From Alphaproteobacteria bacterium (GTDB lineage Bacteria; Pseudomonadota; Alphaproteobacteria; GCA-2731375): a DNA stretch of 64,000 nt. Shown here one piece after another: positions 43,978 to 51,749 of this stretch (the stretch's first letter is position 1; the number at the start of each line of letters is the position of its first letter). A program made the translations under genes and the position numbers. The notes under the pieces were generated by a model. The model was given only the letters and a program-made list of their open reading frames with translations. It had not been told where the DNA came from and searched no databases. The stretch covers positions 1 to 64,000 of the forward strand of contig JADHTB010000004.1 in the NCBI GenBank assembly GCA_016776605.1, given 5' to 3'.

Positions 43978-44751
43978 ATGGATCCGACGATGACCGACAC
44001 CATCCTGATCGCGGCCATCACGTTTCTGGCTGCCCTGGCCCAAGGCGCCACCGGCTTCGGCTTCGCCATCATCGCCTTGCCCCTGCTGTTATTGGTCATG
44101 GGCAACCTGGACGCCGTCGGCCTGACCATCATTCTTAGTCTGCTGGTTTCCCTGATCCTGGTGCCTGGCCTGTGGCGGCAGGCGCCGCGCGGGCCATTCA
44201 CTCGCCTGATATTGGGCAGCGTCCTGGGCTTTCCCATCGGTTTGGTGATTTTTCTACAGGCCAGTCTGGACTGGGTGCGCCTGGCCGTGGGCCTGGTAAT
44301 ATTGTTTTTCGCCGCCTGGCTGGCTGTCAGCCAGCGCCGCGCCGTTAGGGTCCAGGGCAGCCGCAAAGCTGGACCCGCGGGGCGAACCTGGGCCGAAGTG
44401 GCGGTGGGTATCCTGTCCGGCGCCATGACTACCGCCCTGGCCATGCCGGGGCCGCCGGTGATGCTGTATCTATCGGCCAGCGGCATGGCGAAGGCACCCG
44501 TGCGCGCCTGTACACTGTGCCTCTTTGCCCTGTCCTATAGCATAGCCCTGGTTCTGCAAACCGCAGTGGGCGCCATCGGGCCGCAGATTTGGCAGACTGC
44601 GGCCTTGGCGGCCCTGCCGACAATATTGGGCGCCATCATCGGCCATCACCTGTCGGGCAAACTGAAGGAAAGCGTGTTTCGGACACTTGTTCTAAGCATC
44701 CTGCTGGCCACGGGCGCCTTCACCACGTTCCTGGCAATTTTAGCCTGGTGA
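43978..44751 (+). CDS. TauE/SafE-family membrane transporter
   Basis: 257 aa from ATG 43978 (or 253 from 43990), 7 nt after lysR. Seven to eight hydrophobic segments. The opening AALAQGATGFGFAIIALPLL and the internal repeat GILSGAMTTALAMPGPPVML (second TauE half) show the two-fold family motif with G-x-G-F-G. TauE/SafE proteins export sulfite or sulfonates and related anions; substrate not deducible. Confidence 0.9.
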   Translation: MDPTMTDTILIAAITFLAALAQGATGFGFAIIALPLLLLVMGNLDAVGLTIILSLLVSLILVPGLWRQAPRGPFTRLILGSVLGFPIGLVIFLQASLDWVRLAVGLVILFFAAWLAVSQRRAVRVQGSRKAGPAGRTWAEVAVGILSGAMTTALAMPGPPVMLYLSASGMAKAPVRACTLCLFALSYSIALVLQTAVGAIGPQIWQTAALAALPTILGAIIGHHLSGKLKESVFRTLVLSILLATGAFTTFLAILAW

Positions 44752-44816
44752 CCACATGCCAACCAGTTGATGGTATGGTTTTTTGCTTCAATCCAACGGA
44801 AAGGTCCAAAACAAAG

Positions 44817-45413
44817 ATGAAACTCTACGATTCACCTATATCGGGAAATTGTCACAAGGTCCGCATGCTGCTGTCCATGCTGGGGCTGGAACATACGATC
44901 GTGCCCATCAGCCTGCCGGACCGGGAACAAAAGACACCGGCGCATCTGGCGCGCAACCCTCTGGGAACGTTACCGGTTTTAGAGGATGGCGAGGCGGTGA
45001 TCTACGATTCCCAGGCTATCCTGGTCTATCTGGCGGCCAAGCATGGCGGCGCGGCATGGTTGCCGACCGACCCGATAGGCCTTGCCACCATCAGCCAATG
45101 GCTGTCCTTCGCCACCAACGAGATCTGGAATGGCCCCGCCATCGCGCGCGCCTGCCTGCGCTTCAAACGCGACGTGGACCTTGACCGGGCGCAGGTGGCG
45201 GGCCGAACCGCCCTGGCCGTCATGGATGCGCACCTGAGCACACACGACTGGCTGGCCCTGGATCGCCCGACCATTGCTGATATTGCCTGTTATCCCTATG
45301 CCGCCCTGGCCGAAGAGGGCGAGATATCATTGGCGCCCTATGGCGCGTTGAACGCCTGGTTCAAACGCATAGAGGCCCTGCCCGGATATGTGAGCATGCC
45401 GGGGCTGGGGTAG
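44817..45413 (+). CDS. glutathione S-transferase family protein
   Basis: 198 aa from ATG 44817. The thioredoxin-like N-domain MKLYDSPISGNCHKVRMLLS has Ser/Cys at the usual catalytic place (SGNCHK), NPLGTLPVLEDGEAVIYDSQ is the cis-Pro and glutathione site, and the helical C-domain contains LALDRPTIADIACYPYAALA with the capping-box Asp. A beta- or theta-like GST. Alone in its transcription unit. Confidence 0.93.
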   Translation: MKLYDSPISGNCHKVRMLLSMLGLEHTIVPISLPDREQKTPAHLARNPLGTLPVLEDGEAVIYDSQAILVYLAAKHGGAAWLPTDPIGLATISQWLSFATNEIWNGPAIARACLRFKRDVDLDRAQVAGRTALAVMDAHLSTHDWLALDRPTIADIACYPYAALAEEGEISLAPYGALNAWFKRIEALPGYVSMPGLG

Positions 45414-45433
45414 TTCCGGCTGACGACGGGACG

Positions 45434-46030
45434 CTAGTCGAAATCTTCCGCCAGTGCCTGACGCATGGCCTGGGGCATGACGGCCATATGGGCGTATTCG
45501 GGGTGATCAATAGCGGCGACGATGCGGGCATCGGGTTCGCGAAAAGCCGCTATTTGGTCCGCCTGGAAAGGGAAACGGATGAAATGGATGGACGAGGTTT
45601 TGCCGTCCGCCCGTGTCCGTTCGATGCCATCCTCATGCATCGCCACGCCGGCGATCTTACCGCCGGCCACTTCCAGACTGACCGTATCCTCGACCCCGCC
45701 TAGTCGGGACAACAGCGCCAAGCGGCGGTCCGGATCGGCAATTTCGAACATCAGGGTGGCGACCAGTTCCCGGCCCTGGGGGATCAGCGGGTTATAGGCG
45801 GCCAATTCGTCGGCGATCTGTGCCTCGCCGCCTTTTTCGATCCACAGCATTTCCTGGATCTGGGACAACATGGTGGCATAATTCTCGAAATAAAAGGCGG
45901 CAACCGGCCCCACCTCCAGGCGCCGGGGGCGTTTCAGGGCAATGACCGTGCGCCGATGATGGGCGCGTTCCGCGCCATAAGCCTCGATGGGCAAAATATC
46001 TTCCCGACTGATGCTGTATCTGCCGCTCAT
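45434..46030 (-). CDS. DUF3501 protein of the rubrerythrin/Irr locus
   Basis: 198 aa. The N-terminus ISREDILPIEAYGAERAHHR, then RRLEVGPVAAFYFENYATML and VHFIRFPFQADQIAAF-like strands (here IHFIRFPFQADQIAAF) match DUF3501. Function unknown. It overlaps the FeS protein gene by 4 nt (ATGA) and is regularly linked to rubrerythrin and Irr genes in alphaproteobacteria, so a peroxide/iron stress role is likely. Confidence 0.9.
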   Translation of the reverse strand: MSGRYSISREDILPIEAYGAERAHHRRTVIALKRPRRLEVGPVAAFYFENYATMLSQIQEMLWIEKGGEAQIADELAAYNPLIPQGRELVATLMFEIADPDRRLALLSRLGGVEDTVSLEVAGGKIAGVAMHEDGIERTRADGKTSSIHFIRFPFQADQIAAFREPDARIVAAIDHPEYAHMAVMPQAMRQALAEDFD

Positions 46031-47397
46031 GATGGGTTGCTATCCTCTTGTGGCAAGCCATAGGCCTGGGCCAGCAATATTATGGGATGCGGCACGGTGC
46101 GCGGCACTTCATCCTCTGTCAGACGTTCCATGCCCTGGCGCAAATGCGTGGCCGCCAGGGGACATTCCGACACCACCCAGGCGCTGTCCGCCTTCAGGGC
46201 CTGGCGGGCAGCGGGTTTACCGACTTTCAGCGCGACCTCGAAATTTTCCTGCATGATCCCCCAGGCGCCGCCGTGACCCGAGCATCGCTCCACCACCGCA
46301 ACCTCCGTATCGGGGATCAGGCGCAACATCTCTGCCCCCTTGGCGCCCATGTTCTGGGCCCGGGCGTGGCAGGCCAGATGCAATGTCACCCCACCGGGCA
46401 ACGGCGCCAAGCCCGGCGCCAGGCCGGCATCCCGCGCCAGAGAAACCATATATTCGGTAATGTCATAGGTATTTTCAGATAGCCGCCGCACATCTTCATC
46501 GTCGGGCAACAGCAGCGGCCATTCGAACTTCAACATCAGGGCGCAGGACGGCACCAAGGCGATGACGGCGTTCCCCTGATCGATCCAGGCGGCCATTTCA
46601 CCGGCAACTTTTCGCGCGTTCTCGGCAACCTGGGCCAGATCGCCTTGTTCCCACAGGGGCATGCCGCAACACGAAGGATAGACGACCTGGGTCTCCACGC
46701 CATTGTGGGCCAGGACCGCCCGGGCCGCGACACCCATGGCGGGTTCATTATAATTGGCAAAGCAGGTGGCATAGATCACCGCCTTGCGGCCATGGGCCGG
46801 CGCCTTTGGGTTGAGGGCGGGAACCTCCCCCCGTCTGTCCATCAGGGTTCTGCCATGATATTTCGGCAGGGCGGCTTCGGGGTGAATGCCCGCCAGATCC
46901 CCCAGCATGTTACGCATACCGAAATTATCCTCGGCCGTGGCCCAATTCGCCAGACCGGCCATTTTTCCGGCCAGCTTTCCGTTGCGGTCGGTCTTGGCCA
47001 ATTGCTTTTGGTTGAACCCCACCTTGCCCCCAACGCCGCTCTGCGCGTGTTCGGCGGCCCGATAGCGCAACATCAGATGCGGGAAATCCAAATCGAATTC
47101 GTGCGGCGGCACATAGGGGCATTTGGTCATGAAGCACATGTCGCAAAATGTGCAGGCATCCACCACCTTGGAAAATTCACTTGATGGGACCGTATCCAGT
47201 TCGCCTGATGTGCTGTCATCAATCAGATCGAATAGCCGGGGAAAGGAATCGCAAAGATTGAAGCAACGCCGGCAGCCGTGGCAAATATCAAACACCCGCC
47301 GCAATTCCGCGTCGATCTTGTCCGGGTCGAGAAACGCCGGATCAGTCCAGGGGATGGGATGGCGGGTTGGTGCCTCCAGGCTGCCTTCCTTACTCAT
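46027..47397 (-). CDS. GlpC/HdrD-like iron-sulfur protein (CCG domains)
   Basis: 456 aa. Two N-terminal [4Fe-4S] sites, CHGCRRCFNLC (~39-49) and CTFCDMCFMTKCP (~82-94), are followed by two CCG-type cysteine-rich domains: ATCFANYNEPAMG with YPSCCGMPLWEQGDL, and LACHARAQNMG with VVERCSGHGGAWG. The second lacks the full CCG doublet (CSG), so only one domain may hold the non-cubane cluster. This is the membrane-free heterodisulfide-reductase/GlpC layout. Preceded by an Irr-box-like palindrome 55 nt upstream and followed by DUF3501. Confidence 0.93.
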   Translation of the reverse strand: MSKEGSLEAPTRHPIPWTDPAFLDPDKIDAELRRVFDICHGCRRCFNLCDSFPRLFDLIDDSTSGELDTVPSSEFSKVVDACTFCDMCFMTKCPYVPPHEFDLDFPHLMLRYRAAEHAQSGVGGKVGFNQKQLAKTDRNGKLAGKMAGLANWATAEDNFGMRNMLGDLAGIHPEAALPKYHGRTLMDRRGEVPALNPKAPAHGRKAVIYATCFANYNEPAMGVAARAVLAHNGVETQVVYPSCCGMPLWEQGDLAQVAENARKVAGEMAAWIDQGNAVIALVPSCALMLKFEWPLLLPDDEDVRRLSENTYDITEYMVSLARDAGLAPGLAPLPGGVTLHLACHARAQNMGAKGAEMLRLIPDTEVAVVERCSGHGGAWGIMQENFEVALKVGKPAARQALKADSAWVVSECPLAATHLRQGMERLTEDEVPRTVPHPIILLAQAYGLPQEDSNPS

Positions 47398-47451
47398 CGC
47401 GAAACTCTCCTGACGCCAGCCATCGCGGCATGGCCCATCAAAAATTCTTTA

Positions 47452-47468
47452 TTTAGAATTACTCTAAA
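47452..47468. promoter_or_regulatory. Irr-box-like operator upstream of the FeS protein gene
   Basis: TTTAGAATTACTCTAAA, a near-perfect 17-bp palindrome (consensus of alphaproteobacterial Irr/ICE sites is about TTTAGAA-N3-TTCTAAA; one mismatch on the right arm). It lies 55-71 nt before the FeS gene start. Confidence 0.75.
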
Positions 47469-47551
47469 CAACTTCATATGGCCAAAAGAAAGGGGGAACC
47501 AACGCGGCGCCCCCTTCCCCATGACAATCACCAGACAGACTGCTGGTATTT

Positions 47552-47654
47552 TAGAGCAATTTTCAATTAATTAGAGTCGCTCTCGCGACTTAAGCGATTG
47601 GTTCAATTGCTCTACTTCTAAGAGTCTGAGCGCATTTTCTTCGAATGCGCTCTA
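47552..47654. repeat. REP-like element, 103 bp
   Basis: Two inverted repeats in a row: TAGAGCAATT ... AATTGCTCTA and GAGCGCATT ... AATGCGCTC, ending GCTCTA. Same length and layout as the element at 63104. The right end, read on the minus strand, gives the TAG stop of rubrerythrin, so the right-hand hairpin could also act as its terminator. Confidence 0.85.
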
Positions 47655-48071
47655 GTCGTCGAGCGTATCCAGCGCCTTTTGGAAGCGGCCCGCGTGGCTT
47701 TTTTCAGCCTTCGCCAGGGTTTCAAACCAATCGGCGATTTCATCGAAGCCTTCTTCGCGCGCGGTCCGGGTCATGCCAGGGTACATATCCGTGTACTCAT
47801 GGGTTTCGCCGGCCACCGCGGCTTTCAAATTCAGCGCGGTGGGGCCAATGGGCTCGCCAGTCGCCGGATCGCCGGTCTCTTCCAAAAATTCGAGATGCCC
47901 GTGCGCGTGACCGGTTTCACCTTCCGCGGTAGAGCGGAAAACAGTCGCGACATCGTTGTAGCCTTCGACATCCGCCTTTTGCGCGAAATACAAATAGCGC
48001 CGGTTGGCCTGGCTTTCACCGGCAAACGCGTCTTTTAAATTCTGTTCAGTCTTGGTTCCCTTGAGCGACAT
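47652..48071 (-). CDS. rbr: rubrerythrin-type ferritin-like protein without rubredoxin domain
   Basis: 139 aa. Only the diiron four-helix domain is present: [53 protein letters not shown] and [16 protein letters not shown] supply the ExxH-type ligands. The C-terminal CxxC...CxxC rubredoxin part of classical rubrerythrin is missing, so an external reductant is needed. It reduces peroxide. Preceded by three 15-bp tandem repeats and an Irr-box-like palindrome; its stop overlaps a REP-like element. Confidence 0.94.
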   Translation of the reverse strand: MSLKGTKTEQNLKDAFAGESQANRRYLYFAQKADVEGYNDVATVFRSTAEGETGHAHGHLEFLEETGDPATGEPIGPTALNLKAAVAGETHEYTDMYPGMTRTAREEGFDEIADWFETLAKAEKSHAGRFQKALDTLDD

Positions 48072-48086
48072 ACCTTATTCTCCCTA

Positions 48087-48130
48087 TTGTCACGATGATC
48101 ATTGTCACGATGATCACTATCACGATGATC
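48087..48130. repeat. three 15-bp tandem repeats upstream of rubrerythrin
   Basis: TTGTCACGATGATCA occurs twice and ATCACGATGATC once with a period of 15 bp, 16-59 nt before the rubrerythrin start. A ~1.5-turn period places copies on alternating DNA faces. Could be an operator array or simple slippage product. Confidence 0.85.
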
Positions 48131-48179
48131 CGTCCATCGACTAATCCATATGGAAAGATCGTGGCTGGTGTCAAGTTTT

Positions 48180-48196
48180 TTTATAACGATTCTAAA
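48180..48196. promoter_or_regulatory. Irr-box-like operator upstream of rubrerythrin
   Basis: TTTATAACGATTCTAAA: right arm TTCTAAA perfect, left arm TTTATAA one mismatch from TTTAGAA. About 110 nt upstream of rubrerythrin, abutting the irr stop codon. Confidence 0.65.
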
Positions 48197-48616
48197 TTAA
48201 CGCGTATGACGTAGCCGCACGACGATATCGACCCGGGATATTTCCATATCCCTGGGCAAATCAGTGGGCGCGACGGCATTGATCCGATCATTGGGGATAT
48301 CCGCAATCTCGCCCGTATCTTCAAAATAGAAATGATGATGATTTTCGATGTTGGTATCGAAATAACAACGGGTGGAATCAACCACGACCTGCCGCAGCAA
48401 TCCGGCGGAAGTGAACTGATGCAAGGTGTTGTAAACCGTCGCCAGACTGACCTTGATCCCCGCATCCAGCGCGCTGTCGTAAAGGCTTTCCGCCGTTACA
48501 TGTCGATTACCGTGACCGAACAGCAGACGCGCCAATGCCAATCGTTGCCGGGTAGGGCGCAATCCGACGGCGCGCAAATCCTTTGTCGCCTCGGCATTAG
48601 ATCGCAAATCAATCAT
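48197..48616 (-). CDS. irr: Irr, Fur-family iron/heme-responsive regulator
   Basis: 139 aa from ATG 48616 with gggaaa upstream; a GTG at 48640 is possible. The DNA-binding part GLRPTRQRLALARLLFGHGN, HVTAESLYDSALDAGIKVS and LATVYNTLHQFTSAGLLRQV is Fur-like. NIENHHHFYFEDTGEIADIP has the HHH stretch of Irr, and the CxxC zinc motifs of Fur are absent. ISRVDIVVRLR at the C-terminus is also typical of Irr. Irr controls iron and heme-linked genes and peroxide response and is degraded or inactivated with heme. Neighbours: rubrerythrin downstream on the same strand, fabA divergent. Confidence 0.93.
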   Translation of the reverse strand: MIDLRSNAEATKDLRAVGLRPTRQRLALARLLFGHGNRHVTAESLYDSALDAGIKVSLATVYNTLHQFTSAGLLRQVVVDSTRCYFDTNIENHHHFYFEDTGEIADIPNDRINAVAPTDLPRDMEISRVDIVVRLRHTR

Positions 48617-49017
48617 GGTCTGATTTCCCGCAGTAGGCACCGCCTAAATGACCGTAACTATTCGGCGCTTTATCATTTACAAATTGCAACCAATATGGTT
48701 TAAATACGATACTATTTTGGTGCCCCGACGTCCGCCACAAGTTAAAGCTGAAACATTTCAAATGCCATACCAGCCGGCGAAACGATCTATTCTTAATCAA
48801 CACCTGTTAAAGGATAGTGTGATCAGGGTAAATAGCAAGGGGGTGAAATAGAACGTGAAATTTATCTTGAAACGCCATAATTTCGGTCTGGCGTGGAAAT
48901 TTGGGCTGATTAGGTTTGTGACCGGCTGAATTTCGGTTAAACTGCGGCCTTCCCGCGAGGCCTTTAATGGCCGGATACGCGGGGCATTTCTGACAACCGC
49001 ACGGGTGGCATTAACGA
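48617..49017. other. 401-bp divergent irr/fabA region
   Basis: No gene supported. It must hold promoters for irr (minus) and fabABI (plus), but no hexamer pair stands out enough to annotate. Somewhat A/T-richer than the flanks. Confidence 0.5.
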
Positions 49018-49536
49018 GTGACCGATAGTTTTACGTTTGAGCCGAAATCCAGCTATGGGCTGGATGATTTGTTGGAATGCGGCCATGGCCGTCTGTTTGG
49101 GCCGGGCAATGCCAGGCTGCCGTTGCCACCGATGCTGATGCTGGACCGCATCACCTCAATCACCAGGGACGGCGGCACCTATGACAAGGGCCAGGCAACG
49201 GCGGAATTCGATATCAAGCCGGATTTGTGGTTTTTCGATTGCCATTTCGAAGCCGATCCGGTCATGCCCGGCTGCCTTGTGCAGGATGCCGTTTGGCAGA
49301 TGCTGGGATTTTTCGCGGGCTGGTGCGGCCTGCCGGGGCGGGGCCGGGCGCTCAGCTGCGGCAAGGTGAAGTTATCTGAACAAGTGTTGCCATCCGCAAA
49401 AATGGTGTCTTTCAAAATCAATGTGAAACGCGTGGTCAATCGCCGTCTTGTGCTGGCCGTGGCGGATGCCGTTGCCATGGTAGATGGCGCATTGGCCTTT
49501 GAAGCAGAAGATTTACGGGTGGCGTTGTTCACCTGA
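49018..49536 (+). CDS. fabA: 3-hydroxydecanoyl-ACP dehydratase/isomerase FabA
   Basis: 172 aa with a GTG start (gtgaccgatag). FabA signatures: the N-terminal LPLPPMLMLDRITSITRDGG, the catalytic His in FDCHFEADPVMPGCLVQDA and Asp/Gln of the same helix, and SCGKVKLSEQVLP. It dehydrates 3-hydroxydecanoyl-ACP and isomerises the trans-2 to cis-3 enoyl, the branch point to unsaturated fatty acids. First gene of fabA-fabB-fabI. Confidence 0.96.
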   Translation: MTDSFTFEPKSSYGLDDLLECGHGRLFGPGNARLPLPPMLMLDRITSITRDGGTYDKGQATAEFDIKPDLWFFDCHFEADPVMPGCLVQDAVWQMLGFFAGWCGLPGRGRALSCGKVKLSEQVLPSAKMVSFKINVKRVVNRRLVLAVADAVAMVDGALAFEAEDLRVALFT

Positions 49537-49601
49537 TGTACCTATCGGCCGCGGTCCCCAGGTGGGGCCGGGCGTAAAACGTCATAGTCATAGAGGTTGC
49601 C

Positions 49602-50819
49602 ATGCGCAGAGTCGTCATCACGGGAATGGGGATCATTTCCTCCATCGGCAACAGCAGGGATGAAGTGGCCCAATCGCTACGGGAGGGCCGCTCCGGCATC
49701 GTGGCCGCGCCTGAATACGCGGAATATAAATTCCGCTCTCAGGTACAAGGCAGCTTGAAGATAGATCTGGCCGAACATATCGACCGCAAGGCGCTGCGTT
49801 TCATGGGCGATGGCGCGGCCTATAATTACCTGGCCATGCAACAGGCGGTCGCGGATTCGGGCCTGGAGCCGGCGGAAATCTCGAACGAGAGGACCGGCAT
49901 CATCGTCGGTTCGGGCGGCGCATCCACTTCAAATCTGGTTTGGGCGGCGGACACGGCGCGGGAAAAAGGCGCCAAACGGGTTGGCCCCTATATGGTGACC
50001 CGCTGCATGTCGTCCACGACCTCCGCCGTGCTGGCAACTGAATTCAAGATCAAGGGCCTGAACTATTCCATTGCGTCTGCCTGTTCCACTTCGGCCCATT
50101 GCATCGGCAACGCGACGGAACAAATCCAGTTCGGCAAACAGGACGTGATGTTTGCGGGTGGCGCCGAGGAATTGCATTGGACCCTGTCCGTGCTGTTCGA
50201 CGGCATGGGCGCGATGTCATCTAAATTCAACGACACGCCCGAGCGCGCCTCGCGGCCCTATGATGTGGACCGCGACGGCTTCGTCATATCAGGCGGCGGC
50301 GGCGTTCTGGTATTGGAAGAATTGCAGCATGCCAAGGCCCGTGGCGCCAAAATCTATGCCGAGATTACGGGTTATGGCGCCACCTCGGACGGCCACGACA
50401 TGGTGCAGCCTTCGGGCGATGGCGCGGTGCGCAGCATGCGCCAGGCCCTGGCTACGGCGCACAACCCGATCGGTTATATCAATGCCCATGGCACCGGCAC
50501 GCCGGTAGGCGATCCACCGGAAATGACGGCGGTGCGCGAAGTATTTGGCGCCGATATTCCGCCCATTGCATCGACCAAATCCCTGACCGGCCATTCCCAA
50601 GGGGCCGCTGGCGTGACCGAGGCGATCTACTCACTGATTATGATGCAAGAGAATTTCATCGCGGCATCCGCCAATATCGACAATCTGGATCCGGCGTTTG
50701 AGGATATCCCCGTGGTGCGCGAGCGCATTGATGACGCCGGGCTGGTTTCGGTCATGTCCAACAGCTTTGGCTTTGGCGGCACCAACGCGACCTTGATCTT
50801 CGATCGTTTCGCGGGATAG
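49602..50819 (+). CDS. fabB: beta-ketoacyl-ACP synthase I FabB
   Basis: 405 aa. Condensing-enzyme catalytic triad: Cys in [15 protein letters not shown] (~163), His in [16 protein letters not shown] (~297) and His in [12 protein letters not shown] (~333). [14 protein letters not shown] is the C-terminal glycine loop. It elongates cis-3-decenoyl-ACP and gives unsaturated fatty acids. 65 nt behind fabA. Its stop codon lies within a 20-bp tandem duplication. Confidence 0.96.
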   Translation: MRRVVITGMGIISSIGNSRDEVAQSLREGRSGIVAAPEYAEYKFRSQVQGSLKIDLAEHIDRKALRFMGDGAAYNYLAMQQAVADSGLEPAEISNERTGIIVGSGGASTSNLVWAADTAREKGAKRVGPYMVTRCMSSTTSAVLATEFKIKGLNYSIASACSTSAHCIGNATEQIQFGKQDVMFAGGAEELHWTLSVLFDGMGAMSSKFNDTPERASRPYDVDRDGFVISGGGGVLVLEELQHAKARGAKIYAEITGYGATSDGHDMVQPSGDGAVRSMRQALATAHNPIGYINAHGTGTPVGDPPEMTAVREVFGADIPPIASTKSLTGHSQGAAGVTEAIYSLIMMQENFIAASANIDNLDPAFEDIPVVRERIDDAGLVSVMSNSFGFGGTNATLIFDRFAG

Positions 50820-50844
50820 CTGGGCGTTTCGCGGGATAGCTGGG
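50805..50844. repeat. 20-bp tandem duplication across the fabB stop
   Basis: CGTTTCGCGGGATAGCTGGG occurs twice in a row (50805-50824, 50825-50844), then cgttt. The first copy encodes the FabB C-terminus and stop (TAG); the second is therefore untranslated. A recent slippage event. Confidence 0.95.
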
Positions 50845-50917
50845 CGTTTGATTTTTATAAAACCAAGAAAAACCCGGAAAAAGACGGGACAACGACGCGA
50901 CAACGACGGGGAAAACA

Positions 50918-51727
50918 ATGATGGAAGCCGCCAAAAATCAGCTCATGGCCGGCAAGCGCGGCTTGGTGCTTGGCATCGCCAACGATCATTCCATCGCCTA
51001 TGGCATCGCCAGGGCGTTGCACGGGGCCGGTGCGGAGCTGGCCATCACCTATCAGGGCGACAGCTTTCTAAAGCGGGTGGAGCCGTTGGCGGCCTCACTG
51101 GATTGCCAATTCGTGACGCCCTGCGATGTGGGTGATCCTGACAGCCTGGATGCCCTGTTTGCCGCTATCAACGAGCGTTGGGGCAGCCTGGATTTTCTGG
51201 TCCATGCCATCGCCTATTCCGACCGGGCGGAATTGAGCGGCCGCTATGTGGATACCAGCCGCGAGAATTTCGTCCAAACTTTGAGCATATCGTGCTTCTC
51301 CTTCACCGATCTGGCCCGCCGCGCGGCGGCGCTGATGACCAATGGCGGCGCCATGGTGACCTTAAGCTTCCTGGGCGCCCATCGGGTGATGCCATCATAC
51401 AATGTCATGGGCGTGGCCAAGGCGGCCTTGGAAACCTCTGTGCGTTATCTGGCCGAGGATTTGGGCAAGGACAATGTCCGGGTCAATGCCATCTCGGCCG
51501 GCCCCATGCGCACCCTGGCCGGCGCGGCCATCGCCGATGGCCGTTATGTGCACAAATACGCCGGTGAACATGCGCCCCTGCCCAATGGCCTGGATCTGGA
51601 AGCCGTGGGCAACAGTGGCCTGTACCTGCTTTCGGATCTGTCCAGTGCGGTAACCGGCGAAGTGATGAATGTGGACAACGGCTTCAGCCTGATCGGCATC
51701 CCGCGCCCCGGCAACAACGGTGACTGA
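50918..51727 (+). CDS. fabI: NADH-dependent enoyl-ACP reductase FabI
   Basis: 269 aa. FabI-type SDR: GKRGLVLGIANDHSIAYGIA replaces the usual TGxxxGIG, LVHAIAYSDRAEL, and SYNVMGVAKAALETSVRY gives Y-x6-K. VRVNAISAGPMRTLAGAAIA and VTGEVMNVDNGFSLIG follow. It completes each elongation cycle. Third gene of fabA-fabB-fabI. Second ATG at 50921 is equally usable. Confidence 0.96.
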   Translation: MMEAAKNQLMAGKRGLVLGIANDHSIAYGIARALHGAGAELAITYQGDSFLKRVEPLAASLDCQFVTPCDVGDPDSLDALFAAINERWGSLDFLVHAIAYSDRAELSGRYVDTSRENFVQTLSISCFSFTDLARRAAALMTNGGAMVTLSFLGAHRVMPSYNVMGVAKAALETSVRYLAEDLGKDNVRVNAISAGPMRTLAGAAIADGRYVHKYAGEHAPLPNGLDLEAVGNSGLYLLSDLSSAVTGEVMNVDNGFSLIGIPRPGNNGD

Positions 51728-51749
51728 CACTACCTTAGGGAACGTCGGT

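Noticed and set aside
48087..48130. CRISPR-like array
   Set aside because: Units are contiguous 15-bp tandems with no spacers and no cas genes.
51720..51749. GTG start for ggt overlapping fabI
   Set aside because: ATG 51750 has a better ribosome site and places the signal peptide at the N-terminus.
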